Assembly: GCA_027483745.1 (NCBI GenBank)
Contig: JAIXTZ010000228.1
Coordinates: 1 to 15,116 of the forward strand
Length of the DNA stretch: 15,116 nt
Origin: Lysobacteraceae bacterium
GTDB lineage: Bacteria > Pseudomonadota > Gammaproteobacteria > Xanthomonadales > Xanthomonadaceae
Direction of reading: 5' to 3'
Positions 8,163 to 15,116 of the stretch are shown piece after piece. The first letter of the stretch is position 1; the number at the start of each line of letters is the position of its first letter. The notes beneath the pieces are model-generated. The model was given only the letters and a program-made list of their open reading frames with translations. It made no database searches and was not told where the DNA came from. Both the position numbers and the translations under genes were made by a program.

Positions 8163-8867
8163 TCAGCCCCGCGGCAGGTCGAACACCAGCACCTCGGCCC
8201 CGTCGCCGGCTTCGATGTCGACGGTGGGTTCGCCCTCGAACTTGAGCGCATCACCGGCGCGCAGCACATGCCCGTTGATCTTCGCGGCGCCGCGCGCGAG
8301 GTGCACGTAGCCCAGGCGATCCGCCGCCAGCGGCAGGGCGGCCCGCTCGTCGCCGTCGAAGAGCCCCGCATACATCCGCGCCTGCTGCTGGATGCGCACC
8401 GAACCCTCGGCGCCATCGGGGCTGAGCACCAGGCGCAGGCGACCGCGCTTTTCTTCGGGCGTGAACATCTTCTGCTCGTAACCCGGCGCGATGCCGGCGC
8501 GGTCTGGAAGGATCCAGATCTGCAGGAAATGCGTCTCGCCGCTGGGGTTGTGGTTGAACTCCGAGTGCAGCACGCCGGTGCCGGCGCTCATGCGCTGCAC
8601 TTCGCCCGGCACGATGCTGGCGCGGTTGCCCATCGAATCCTCGTGCGCCAGCGCGCCGTCGAGCACGTAGCTGACGATTTCCATGTCGCGGTGGCCGTGT
8701 TTGCCGAAGCCGGTGCCGGCGGCGATGCGGTCCTCGTTGATCACGCGCAGCGGGCCGAACTGCACGTGGTTCGGATCGAAGTAGTCGGCGAACGAGAAGC
8801 TGTGGAAGCTGTGCAGCCAGCCGTGGGAGGCGCGGCCGCGCTCGTGGCCGGGGCGTGGGGTGATCAT
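8163..8867 (-). CDS. Pirin family protein (YhhW-like, quercetin 2,3-dioxygenase type)
   Basis: A 234-aa bicupin of the pirin family. The first cupin carries all four metal ligands at the same numbers as E. coli YhhW: H57 and H59 in GKHGHRDME, H101 and E103 in VLHSEF. The N-terminal HSFHSFSFADYFDP and the RVINEDRI segment are diagnostic. The second cupin (about 130-234) is degenerate, as usual. Known relatives oxidise quercetin in vitro; the cellular role is unclear, often linked to redox or stress. ATG 8867 is chosen because GAGGAG lies 7 nt upstream; the frame continues to ATG 8915, but those 16 residues have no family match. First gene of the run leading to the methyltransferase; a peptide-tailoring role would be speculation. 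Confidence 0.93.
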   Translation of the reverse strand: MITPRPGHERGRASHGWLHSFHSFSFADYFDPNHVQFGPLRVINEDRIAAGTGFGKHGHRDMEIVSYVLDGALAHEDSMGNRASIVPGEVQRMSAGTGVLHSEFNHNPSGETHFLQIWILPDRAGIAPGYEQKMFTPEEKRGRLRLVLSPDGAEGSVRIQQQARMYAGLFDGDERAALPLAADRLGYVHLARGAAKINGHVLRAGDALKFEGEPTVDIEAGDGAEVLVFDLPRG

Positions 8868-9014
8868 GGTGTTCTCCTCGATGCGTGAGCCGGGCAGGCC
8901 GGCGACGGAGGGCATGCTCCGCCGCCGCGTCGCGCTGCGCAGCCTCCGCGCCGCAACGGATCGTCATGCGGGCGCGACAATCGCGCGACGCTCACGCCGA
9001 TCGGCGGGGCACGC
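8868..9014. other. 147-bp gap between EF-hand gene and pirin gene, with two dyads
   Basis: This is the likely boundary between the two minus-strand operons. It holds a perfect 12-bp palindrome CGCCGATCGGCG (8995-9006) and a hairpin GCGCGA-CAA-TCGCGC (8972-8986). Neither is followed by T residues on the minus strand, so a Rho-independent terminator is not supported; either could be an operator for the pirin-led operon. I see no convincing -35/-10 pair. Confidence 0.35.
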
Positions 9015-9365
9015 TCAGCCGCGCGGCGGCGCCAGCAGCTCGCGCGCGTCGAGCCGGCCATCGCCGTTCGCGTCCTGGCGCGTGAACTGCCGGCGCAGGC
9101 GCGCGTCGTGGTCGGCGCGGACGATGGGCCGCGCGTTGGCCGGCAGTTCTCCCCCCTCGAGAACGCCATTGCCGTCGGCATCGCGCGCCTCGAAGCCCAG
9201 GGCGAGGTAGGCCAGGTACTCCGACTCGTCGACATCGCCGCTGCCGTCGGCATCGAAGCGCTGCAGCAGCTCGCGCGGGGCCTCGGCGAAGCGTTCCGGC
9301 GTCCCCGCCGACGCCCCGCCCGTGGCGGACATCGCGAGCCATGCTGAGATCGCCAAGACCCTCAC
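9015..9365 (-). CDS. Small secreted EF-hand protein
   Basis: A 116-aa protein with three canonical 12-residue EF-hand loops: DADGSGDVDESE (38-49), DADGNGVLEGGE (62-73) and DANGDGRLDARE (98-109), each with Asp/Asn at positions 1, 3 and 5 and Glu at 12, so calcium binding is likely. A short signal sequence (MRVLAISAWLAMSATGGASA, 1-20) predicts a periplasmic or secreted location. The start is taken as GTG 9365, which overlaps the stop of the TPR cyclase as GTGA, with GAGG 7 nt upstream. The frame stays open far upstream, but that part is antisense-like Arg/Pro sequence inside the cyclase gene. A start at ATG 9332 would destroy the signal peptide. Coupling to the cyclase suggests a shared job, perhaps calcium modulation of a periplasmic sensor; that is inference. 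Confidence 0.85.
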   Translation of the reverse strand: MRVLAISAWLAMSATGGASAGTPERFAEAPRELLQRFDADGSGDVDESEYLAYLALGFEARDADGNGVLEGGELPANARPIVRADHDARLRRQFTRQDANGDGRLDARELLAPPRG

Positions 9366-11128
9366 GAGGTGGCCTCGGCGGCGTCCTGCGTCGCCACCAC
9401 CGCGGCGGCGACGCGGTTCCTTCCGGCGCCTTTTGCACGGAACTGCGCCTTGTCGGCGTTCGCCAAGAGGTCGCTCAGGCGGTAACCCGCGGCGGCGGTC
9501 GACACCACCCCGAAGCTTGCGGTGATGGACAGGGCGGTGGTTCCGTCGAAACTGTCGGCGCGCGTGGCGGCGATGGCGCTCCGGCAGCGTTCGGCGAAGC
9601 CTAGTCCTTCGTCCAGGCCGGCACCGGCCAACAGCACGGCGAACTCTTCCCCACCGAGGCGCCCGAAATGGCGGTTCGGGCTCTGGAGGCTGGCCAGCGT
9701 GGCGCCGACGGCGGCCAGCAGGCGGTCGCCGGACAGGTGCCCATGCCGCGAGTTCACCTGCGAGAAGTAGTCGAGGTCGAGCATCACCAAGGCCATCGGC
9801 TGTGCCCGGCGCTCCGCCGCGGCGAGGGCGGAAGCGGCCTGCTGGGTGAAGTGCTGCCGCGACCACAGCGTGGTGAGCGGATCGATCTGCAGCCGTTCGC
9901 GATGGCGGCGCCGCAGTCGGCGCGAATGCCAGGCCCAGCCGAGCAGGGCGACGAGTGCCGCCCCGAGCGGCACGAGCAGCACGGTGAAGACGGTCGCCGT
10001 GCGCTCGCTGTGGCGCGCATCCAGCGCCAGCTGCGCATTGCGCTGCTCGACGAGTGCCAGCGCCTGCTGTCGGGCGAGGGACTCCTGCCGCCCGGCCTCG
10101 TAGGCAACGAGGAGGTGGCGGACCTCGTCTTCATAAGCGCGCTCCGCGATCAGCACCGCCTGCAGCTCGCGCAGCGCGGCCCGTTCGTCGCCACGGGCGA
10201 GCGCGATGGCGTAGCGCGTGCGCCGGGCGGAAAGCAGCGGCAGGCCGCTCGGGAGCCCGGCGCTGAGGGCCAGAACCGCGTCCGTCTGCGCCTCCGCCTC
10301 GTCGATGCGGCCGCTCCCCTGCAGCGCCTCCGCGAACTGCGCGTGGGCGGCGGCCAGCAGCGGCGCATAGCCCGTGGCCAGCAGCGACGGCATGCGGGCC
10401 TGCAGGTGGGCGGCGGCGCGTTCGGCCTCGCCCTGCGCGGTCCACCATCGCGCCCGGAGCACGTCGGCGTAGCGGGCCGGCAATGCGGTGGCGGCGTCCA
10501 TGCAGAGGGCCTCGACCGTCTCGAAGTCGGATTCCGCCAAGTCGCTCTGCGAACGGGCCAGGCGTGATTCCAGCACCTGGACCGACGCGGTGCAGCGCTC
10601 TGCCGGTTCGGCGTTGCCCGCGAGCACGCGCTCCGCGTGCCGCAGGGCGATCTCCGACTGCGACAGCTGGTTGTAGAACACCGCCGCGACGAGGTCGACA
10701 TGGCGGCGCACGGCGCTGTCGGGCAGGGCCTCGACGGCCCGAAGCAGGCCTTCCAGCCGCGTCTGGCCGTCGAGGAAATCGCGGCTGGCGGCCTGGACGT
10801 TGACGGCAAGGGCGGCCGCGAGCAGGCGGACGTCCTCGCTGCGTGCATCGCGGGCCAGCCGGTCGGCCTGCTGCAGGGCCTCGGCGAAGCGGGATTCCAG
10901 CGTCAGCGCCTGCGCGCCCAGCAGTGCGAGCCGGTCGCGTTGCCGTGGGTCGATCGGCGGCGGCAGGGCTTCGATGGCCCGCAGCCGTTCCAGGAACGCG
11001 CTTGGATCCTCCAAGCGGAGCGCCTGCAGCGCATCCAGCTGCTCGGCGCTCGGCGCCGCGGCGTCCGCCGTCGACGCAGCGACGGCCGCCAACAGGAGGG
11101 CCGCAAGGCGACGATGGATCGCGGTCAC
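9362..11128 (-). CDS. TPR-GGDEF diguanylate cyclase, paralog 3
   Basis: A 588-aa predicted cyclic di-GMP synthase. Order: signal peptide about 6-25, TPR-like sensor about 28-335, coiled coil about 340-374, transmembrane helix about 378-398, GGDEF domain about 410-575. GGEEF (492-496), DLDYF (451-455), guanine-binding N459 and D468 are present, although the usual HFK and ND are HF-to-YFS and NS. No RxxD: the I-site slot reads SPNR. The sensor has C179 and C209, again 30 apart. The start is GTG 11128, overlapping the stop of the MASE2-GGDEF gene as GTGA. The longer frame to ATG 11221 is rejected because it lacks a signal peptide at its beginning and lies inside the upstream gene. Its own stop overlaps the EF-hand start by the same GTGA arrangement. 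It appears homologous over its full length to the cyclases at 4865-6670 and 2637-4460. Confidence 0.92.
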   Translation of the reverse strand: MTAIHRRLAALLLAAVAASTADAAAPSAEQLDALQALRLEDPSAFLERLRAIEALPPPIDPRQRDRLALLGAQALTLESRFAEALQQADRLARDARSEDVRLLAAALAVNVQAASRDFLDGQTRLEGLLRAVEALPDSAVRRHVDLVAAVFYNQLSQSEIALRHAERVLAGNAEPAERCTASVQVLESRLARSQSDLAESDFETVEALCMDAATALPARYADVLRARWWTAQGEAERAAAHLQARMPSLLATGYAPLLAAAHAQFAEALQGSGRIDEAEAQTDAVLALSAGLPSGLPLLSARRTRYAIALARGDERAALRELQAVLIAERAYEDEVRHLLVAYEAGRQESLARQQALALVEQRNAQLALDARHSERTATVFTVLLVPLGAALVALLGWAWHSRRLRRRHRERLQIDPLTTLWSRQHFTQQAASALAAAERRAQPMALVMLDLDYFSQVNSRHGHLSGDRLLAAVGATLASLQSPNRHFGRLGGEEFAVLLAGAGLDEGLGFAERCRSAIAATRADSFDGTTALSITASFGVVSTAAAGYRLSDLLANADKAQFRAKGAGRNRVAAAVVATQDAAEATS

Positions 11129-12186
11129 GAGGAAACGCTGCCGAAGGCTGGGGCCGACATGCTCCGATTGCGCCCGGCGGCCTTGGCCGAACGCAGTGCG
11201 GACTCCGCCGCAGCGATCCACTGCGTGCTGGTGAGCATGCCGGCGTCGACCTGCGCGTACCCGATGCTGACGGTCGGATGGGCGCCGGTGGCGTCCTTCA
11301 GGAGGCGCGCGGCCAGGGCGTGGCGCAGCCGCTCCGCGAGCTCACCCACGCCGCCCCCGCTCGCGTCGGCGAGGACGACGCCAAACCGGTCGTCACCGAG
11401 CCGCCCGCAGGTGTCGGTGTCGCGCAGGGTCTTGCGCAAGACCGCGGCAATGGCCTGCAGCGCGGCGTCTCCGGCGGCACGGCCGTGCACGTCGTTGAGC
11501 AGCCGGAAGCGGTCCACGTCCACCACCATGAAGCTGGCCCGGTGGCCGCTGCGGCGGAAGCGGCGGAACTCGTGCTCGGTGGCCTCCTGCAGCGCGCGGG
11601 CATTGGCCACGCCGGTGAGCGGGTCGAGGCGCACCAGCGACGCGAGCGCGTGGCGATGGCCGCCCAGCTGTTGCGACAGCCGCCACGCCGAGAGCGCGAT
11701 CGCCGAAGGGTAGACCAGCAAGGCGGGCGCCGTGGCGGCGATGGCCGGCCACGAGCTCTGCGGGGTGAACGCAAAGTCGCCCAGCGCGGCGGTCGCGATG
11801 GCAGAGGCGAGGAACACGAGGCCGCAGCGCAGCGCGAGGCGCGGCCCACCGAAGGCGAACTTGTCCATCAGGATGATCGACGCGAGCATCAGGGACGGCA
11901 CGGCGTTGAACTGCATCAGGGCCACCCACAGCCCCGCCATCAACGCGTCGACGTGCAGGTTGCGGCGCTCCACGGTCAGCGGCTGTGCGTGCGCGAGCGC
12001 CATCCGTCGCGCCACCCAGGGCCAGACGAGCACGTTCGCGGCCGCCAGCGCCCACATGATGGCCGGCGCCTGCAGTTCCTGCAGCACCACGGCCACCGGC
12101 ATCAGGACCAGCCAGAGGCCCAGTACGCGCATGCGCGCCGCGTTGTGGACGATCCGTCGCTGGGCGTCGTCGGGGCTGATGTCCAT
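11125..12186 (-). CDS. MASE2-GGDEF protein with degenerate active site but intact I-site
   Basis: A 353-aa membrane protein related to E. coli DgcC (AdrA/YaiC). Residues 10-180 form a MASE2 sensor with several transmembrane helices; [16 protein letters not shown] (76-91) closely resembles the DgcC segment. The GGDEF domain spans about 186-342 ([28 protein letters not shown] end). The signature motif is GDDRF (264-268) instead of GG(D/E)EF: the second Gly and the catalytic Glu are replaced, so cyclase activity is unlikely. In contrast RDTD (255-258) sits exactly 5 residues before it, a textbook RxxD I-site for binding cyclic di-GMP. It may therefore be a receptor rather than a synthase. ATG 12186 is chosen for fit to the MASE2 N-terminus and position just after a plausible promoter; the frame itself extends through the divergent mutM. 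First gene of a three-gene coupled set. Confidence 0.88.
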   Translation of the reverse strand: MDISPDDAQRRIVHNAARMRVLGLWLVLMPVAVVLQELQAPAIMWALAAANVLVWPWVARRMALAHAQPLTVERRNLHVDALMAGLWVALMQFNAVPSLMLASIILMDKFAFGGPRLALRCGLVFLASAIATAALGDFAFTPQSSWPAIAATAPALLVYPSAIALSAWRLSQQLGGHRHALASLVRLDPLTGVANARALQEATEHEFRRFRRSGHRASFMVVDVDRFRLLNDVHGRAAGDAALQAIAAVLRKTLRDTDTCGRLGDDRFGVVLADASGGGVGELAERLRHALAARLLKDATGAHPTVSIGYAQVDAGMLTSTQWIAAAESALRSAKAAGRNRSMSAPAFGSVSS

Positions 12187-12209
12187 CGGGGTTCCCAGGC
12201 TGAGCGCGG

Positions 12210-12238
12210 AGCGTAAGGCCGCCCCGGAGACGCCGCAA
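12210..12238 (-). promoter_or_regulatory. Candidate promoter for the MASE2-GGDEF/TPR-GGDEF/EF-hand operon
   Basis: The minus strand has TTGCGG (12238-12233), a 17-nt spacer and TACGCT (12215-12210), a passable sigma-70 pair of Xanthomonadaceae style, placing transcription start near 12203 and leaving a short leader. It is the only reasonable pair in the 106-bp divergent gap shared with mutM. Confidence 0.3.
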
Positions 12239-12258
12239 TGCAAGACCGTCGCCCGGCC

Positions 12259-12264
12259 TACACT
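12259..12264 (+). promoter_or_regulatory. Candidate -10 element for mutM
   Basis: TACACT lies 28 nt before the mutM ATG in the divergent gap. No clear -35 at 17 nt upstream. Weak evidence from consensus and position only. Confidence 0.25.
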
Positions 12265-12292
12265 GCCCCGCCCCTTCACGCCCGTGACGACG

Positions 12293-13105
12293 ATGCCCGA
12301 ATTACCCGAAGTCGAAACCACCCGGCGCGGCCTCGCGCCGCACCTCGAGGGCCGGCGGATCACGGGCGTCACGCTGCGGCGGCCGGACCTGCGCTGGCCG
12401 ATCCCGGCGGCCGTCGGCGAGCGGCTGCCGGGCCAGCGCATCGAGGCGGTCGAGCGCCGCGCCAAGTACCTGCTCACGCACACGTCGGCCGGCAGTGCGC
12501 TCTGGCATCTCGGCATGAGCGGCGTGATGCGCGTGCTGCCGGCGTCCACGCCCCTCGGGCCGCACGACCACGTCGATGTGGGCCTCGACGACGGCCGGGT
12601 GCTGCGCTTCACCGACCCGCGCCGCTTCGGCTGCCTGCTCTGGCAGCCGCCCGGCGAGGTGCACGCGCTGCTCGCCGGGCTGGGGCCGGAGCCGCTGTCC
12701 GATGCGTTCAGCGGGGACACGCTGTTCACGGCGTCCCGCGGCAAGAAGGCGTCGGTGAAGACCTTCGTGATGGACCAGGCCGTCGTTGTGGGCGTGGGCA
12801 ACATCTATGCGGCGGAGGCGCTGTTCGAGGCGGGCATCCGTCCGACCACGCCGGCCGGCCGCGTCACCCGCGAGCGCTACGAGCGCCTTGCCGCGGCGGT
12901 GAAACGCATCCTCGGCTACGCCATCGAGCGCGGCGGCACCACGCTGCGCGATTTCCTCAACCCCGACGGCTTGCCCGGGTACTTCGAGCAGGAGCTGTTC
13001 GTCTACGGCCGCGAGGGCGAGCCCTGCAAGGTCTGTGGCACGCCCCTCAAGGGCGAGCGTCTGGGGCAGCGCGCCACCGTCTGGTGCCCGCGCTGCCAGC
13101 GTTGA
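12293..13105 (+). CDS. mutM: Formamidopyrimidine-DNA glycosylase MutM (Fpg)
   Basis: Base-excision repair enzyme that removes 8-oxoguanine and ring-opened purines and cuts the abasic site. At 270 aa it has normal length. The N-terminus [14 protein letters not shown] gives the catalytic Pro2 (Pro1 after Met removal) and Glu3; K58 in RRAKYLL is the conserved phosphate-contacting lysine. HLGMSG (72-77) and TDPRRFG (107-113) hold the void-filling Met and Arg, and [17 protein letters not shown] is the helix-two-turn-helix. The C-terminal zinc finger is complete: C245, C248, C265, C268, with R260 in the finger loop. The start is fixed by the mature Pro. It is the only plus-strand gene here, divergent from the MASE2-GGDEF gene and convergent with rep, the two stops being 4 nt apart. 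Confidence 0.98.
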   Translation: MPELPEVETTRRGLAPHLEGRRITGVTLRRPDLRWPIPAAVGERLPGQRIEAVERRAKYLLTHTSAGSALWHLGMSGVMRVLPASTPLGPHDHVDVGLDDGRVLRFTDPRRFGCLLWQPPGEVHALLAGLGPEPLSDAFSGDTLFTASRGKKASVKTFVMDQAVVVGVGNIYAAEALFEAGIRPTTPAGRVTRERYERLAAAVKRILGYAIERGGTTLRDFLNPDGLPGYFEQELFVYGREGEPCKVCGTPLKGERLGQRATVWCPRCQR

Positions 13106-13109
13106 GCGA

Positions 13110-15089
13110 CTACTTCGGGGCGTCGAACAAGGCCGCCATGGCCGCGAGGTGCGCGCGGCCGCGCTGCTTCTTCGATTCCGCCTCGGCTTCCGGGTCGGCG
13201 CCGTCGCGCTGCAGGTCGGATTGCGGCAGCTCGTCGAGGAAGCGGCTGGGCTGGAGCTTGATGGTGTCGCCCCAGCGCTTGGTCTCCAGCGAATGCGAGA
13301 GCACGAGGTGCTCCTTGGCGCGGGTGATGCCGACGTAGAGCAGGCGGCGTTCCTCGTCGATACGGCCTTCCTCCATGCTCGCCTCGTGCGGCAGCGTGCC
13401 GTCCTCGAGCCCCACGAGGAACACCGCGCGGAACTCCAAGCCCTTGCTGGCGTGCAGGCTCATCAAGCGCACGGCGTTGCCGGGTTCGCCGCGGTCGGCG
13501 TGGCTCAGCAGCATCATCTGCGCGGCGAGGTCGCCGACGCTCGATTTCGGGCCGTCGAACCAGTCGGCGAGTTCATCGAGGTTCGCCTTGCGGCGCTCGT
13601 AGCCGGCCTTGTCCTTGCTCATCGCGCGGAAGGCCTCGAGCATGCCGCTGCGCTCGGCCAGCGCCAGCACGAGGTCCTTGGCCGGCATGCGCTCGGCGTC
13701 ATCGCGCAGGCGATCGACGATCCCGGTGAACTCGCCCAGCGCCGCCGCGATGCGCGGCTGGAGTTGCTTGAGGATCGACATCTGCCGTGCCGCGCCGTCG
13801 AGCGACAGGTGGTGCTGCTGCGCCAGTTCGGCCAGGCGCGCCAGCGAGGTGCCGCCGATGCCGCGCGCCGGCGAGGCCACCGAGCGCAGGAAGGCCGCGT
13901 CGTCGTCGGCATTGGCGACGAGGCGCAGCCACGCCAGCGCGTCCTTCACTTCCGCGCGCTCGAGGAAGGCCGTGCCACCGGTGAGGTGGTAGGGGATGCG
14001 CAGCAGCTGCAGCGACTTCTCTAGTGCGCGGCTCTGGTGGTTGCCGCGGAACAGCACGGCGAACTCGCCGAACGGGATCTCCTTGGCCTTGTTGAGGTAG
14101 TCGATCTCGGCCGCGACGCGGTCGGCCTCGTGCTCGTTGTTCTCGCAGCGCCAGACCTTGATCTTTTCGCCCTCGCGCTGGTCGCTCCACAGCGTCTTCA
14201 GGTGCTCGTGCGGGTTGTTGGCGATCAGCGTGTTCGCCAGCCGCAGGATGCGCGCGCCGCAGCGGTAGTTCTGCTCGAGCTTGATGATCTTCAGCGCGGG
14301 GTAATCGCTGCCGAGCAGGTTCAGGTTCTCCGGCTGCGCGCCGCGCCAGGCGTAGATGCTCTGGTCGTCGTCGCCCACGCAGGTGAAGCTGCCTTTCGGC
14401 CCGGCCAGCTGCTTGAGCAGCCGGTACTGCGCGCCGTTGGTGTCCTGGCACTCGTCGACCAGCAGGTAGCGCAGCCGCTCGCGCCAGCCGGCGGCGAAGT
14501 CGGGGTCGGCCTCCAGCATCTGCACCGGCAGACGGATCAGATCGTCGAAATCCACCGCATTAAAGGCCGCGAGGCGCTGCTGGTATCTCGCGTACAAATT
14601 CGCGGCTTCGCGCTCGACGGCCGATTTGGCGATTTCCATGGCCTGCTCGGGCGTCATCGCCTCGTTCTTCGCGCGCGAGACGAGGCCGCGCAGGCGCTCG
14701 AGCACGTCGTTCTTCGTGCCCGGCGGCATCAGGTCCTTGACGATGCCCATCTGGTCGTCGCTGTCGAACACCGAGAAGCCGCGCTTCAGGCCGGCGCGCC
14801 CGGCCTCCTGCTGCAGGAAGCGCAGGCCGAGCGCGTGGAAGGTGCTGATCGTCAGCCCCTCCGCCGCGTCGCCCTTCACGCGCTTGGCCACGCGTTCCTT
14901 CATCTCCTTCGCCGACTTGTTGGTGAAGGTGATGGCGGCGATGTGCCGTGCCTCGCGCTGGCCGCTCGCGATGAGGTGGGCGATTTTCTCGGTGATGACG
15001 CGGGTCTTGCCGGAGCCGGCGCCGGCGAGCACGAGCAGCGGGCCCTGCGTGTACAGCACGGCTTCGCGCTGCGGGGCGTTGAGGGACAT
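13110..15089 (-). CDS. rep: ATP-dependent DNA helicase Rep (SF1, UvrD/Rep family)
   Basis: A 659-aa 3'-5' helicase that helps forks pass protein roadblocks. Motifs in order: Q-motif LNAPQREAV (Q7), Walker A AGAGSGKT (22-29), TFTNKSAKEMKERV (54-67, motif Ia), DECQD (212-216, motif II), GDDDQSIYAWRGA (239-251, motif III), LEQNYR (271-276, motif IV), LMSLHASKGLEF (542-553, motif V), YVGITRAK (585-592, motif VI). The closeness to Rep rather than UvrD shows in RHIAAITFTNK, LFRGNHQSR and ANNPHE. Motif II has Cys where E. coli Rep has Tyr (DEYQD), unlikely to matter for ATP hydrolysis. The C-terminal QRGRAHLAAMAALF resembles the Rep end. ATG 15089 fits the family N-terminus; the ribosome site is weak. 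Convergent with mutM, with no room for a terminator between them. The last 27 nt of the window, upstream of the gene, show nothing clear. Confidence 0.97.
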   Translation of the reverse strand: MSLNAPQREAVLYTQGPLLVLAGAGSGKTRVITEKIAHLIASGQREARHIAAITFTNKSAKEMKERVAKRVKGDAAEGLTISTFHALGLRFLQQEAGRAGLKRGFSVFDSDDQMGIVKDLMPPGTKNDVLERLRGLVSRAKNEAMTPEQAMEIAKSAVEREAANLYARYQQRLAAFNAVDFDDLIRLPVQMLEADPDFAAGWRERLRYLLVDECQDTNGAQYRLLKQLAGPKGSFTCVGDDDQSIYAWRGAQPENLNLLGSDYPALKIIKLEQNYRCGARILRLANTLIANNPHEHLKTLWSDQREGEKIKVWRCENNEHEADRVAAEIDYLNKAKEIPFGEFAVLFRGNHQSRALEKSLQLLRIPYHLTGGTAFLERAEVKDALAWLRLVANADDDAAFLRSVASPARGIGGTSLARLAELAQQHHLSLDGAARQMSILKQLQPRIAAALGEFTGIVDRLRDDAERMPAKDLVLALAERSGMLEAFRAMSKDKAGYERRKANLDELADWFDGPKSSVGDLAAQMMLLSHADRGEPGNAVRLMSLHASKGLEFRAVFLVGLEDGTLPHEASMEEGRIDEERRLLYVGITRAKEHLVLSHSLETKRWGDTIKLQPSRFLDELPQSDLQRDGADPEAEAESKKQRGRAHLAAMAALFDAPK

Positions 15090-15116
15090 GGGGATCTTGC
15101 GGCGGAACGACGGCCC

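Noticed and set aside
9366..9866. Long frame running into the EF-hand protein from ATG 9866
   Set aside because: It is a shadow of the cyclase gene; only the part after GTG 9365 has a signal peptide and EF-hands.
11732..12292. Upstream extension of the mutM frame
   Set aside because: It is antisense to the MASE2-GGDEF gene; MutM needs Pro directly after the initiator Met, fixing the start at 12293.
12187..12804. Extension of the MASE2-GGDEF frame to ATG 12804
   Set aside because: It runs antisense through the mutM coding region and has no family match.

Overview
The window is GC-rich DNA (very high G+C, tight gene packing, almost everything on the minus strand) from a Gram-negative bacterium. 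Rep-type helicase, KatG, MutM, several GGDEF proteins with cleavable signal peptides, and Xanthomonadaceae-style -10 elements such as TAAGCT suggest a gammaproteobacterium of the Xanthomonadales/Lysobacteraceae. That placement is inferred from style and protein flavour, not from a marker gene.

Layout, read in the direction of minus-strand transcription (right to left). At the right edge is the SF1 helicase gene rep (13110-15089, minus), convergent with mutM (12293-13105, plus). Divergent from mutM is a coupled minus-strand set: a MASE2-GGDEF protein with a degenerate active site (11125-12186), a periplasmic-TPR diguanylate cyclase (9362-11128) and a small secreted EF-hand protein (9015-9365). 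Each start overlaps the previous stop as GTGA. After a 147-bp gap comes a second minus-strand run: pirin (8163-8867), GNAT acetyltransferase (7588-8145), a borosin-type peptide backbone alpha-N-methyltransferase (6727-7557), a second TPR diguanylate cyclase (4865-6670), a 95-aa peptide precursor (4469-4756), a third TPR diguanylate cyclase (2637-4460) and a secreted amidohydrolase (1349-2644). At the left edge is the 5' part of katG (1-1164, minus, runs off the window) with an OxyR-like operator upstream.

The most interesting content is a probable split borosin RiPP system. The 276-aa enzyme carries the OphMA/SonM-type signature (Y65, R71, Y75, Y97; GISAEDCLYADLG). The small protein at 4469-4756 has the helical leader pattern of borosin precursors followed by a hydrophobic stretch, KLWCILVE, and a Pro/acid-rich tail. 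Unusually, this pair is interleaved with two paralogous TPR-GGDEF proteins whose sensor regions are probably periplasmic. The precursor and one of these cyclases are separated by only 8 nt. A third paralog lies 2 kb away. All three share a Cys pair exactly 30 residues apart in the sensor region. A link between an N-methylated peptide and cyclic di-GMP signalling is a hypothesis from context and has not been shown.

Start codons of several genes were reset inside longer open frames using overlap with the upstream gene, ribosome binding sites, signal peptides and family length. No tRNA, rRNA, CRISPR array, insertion sequence or phage gene was seen.
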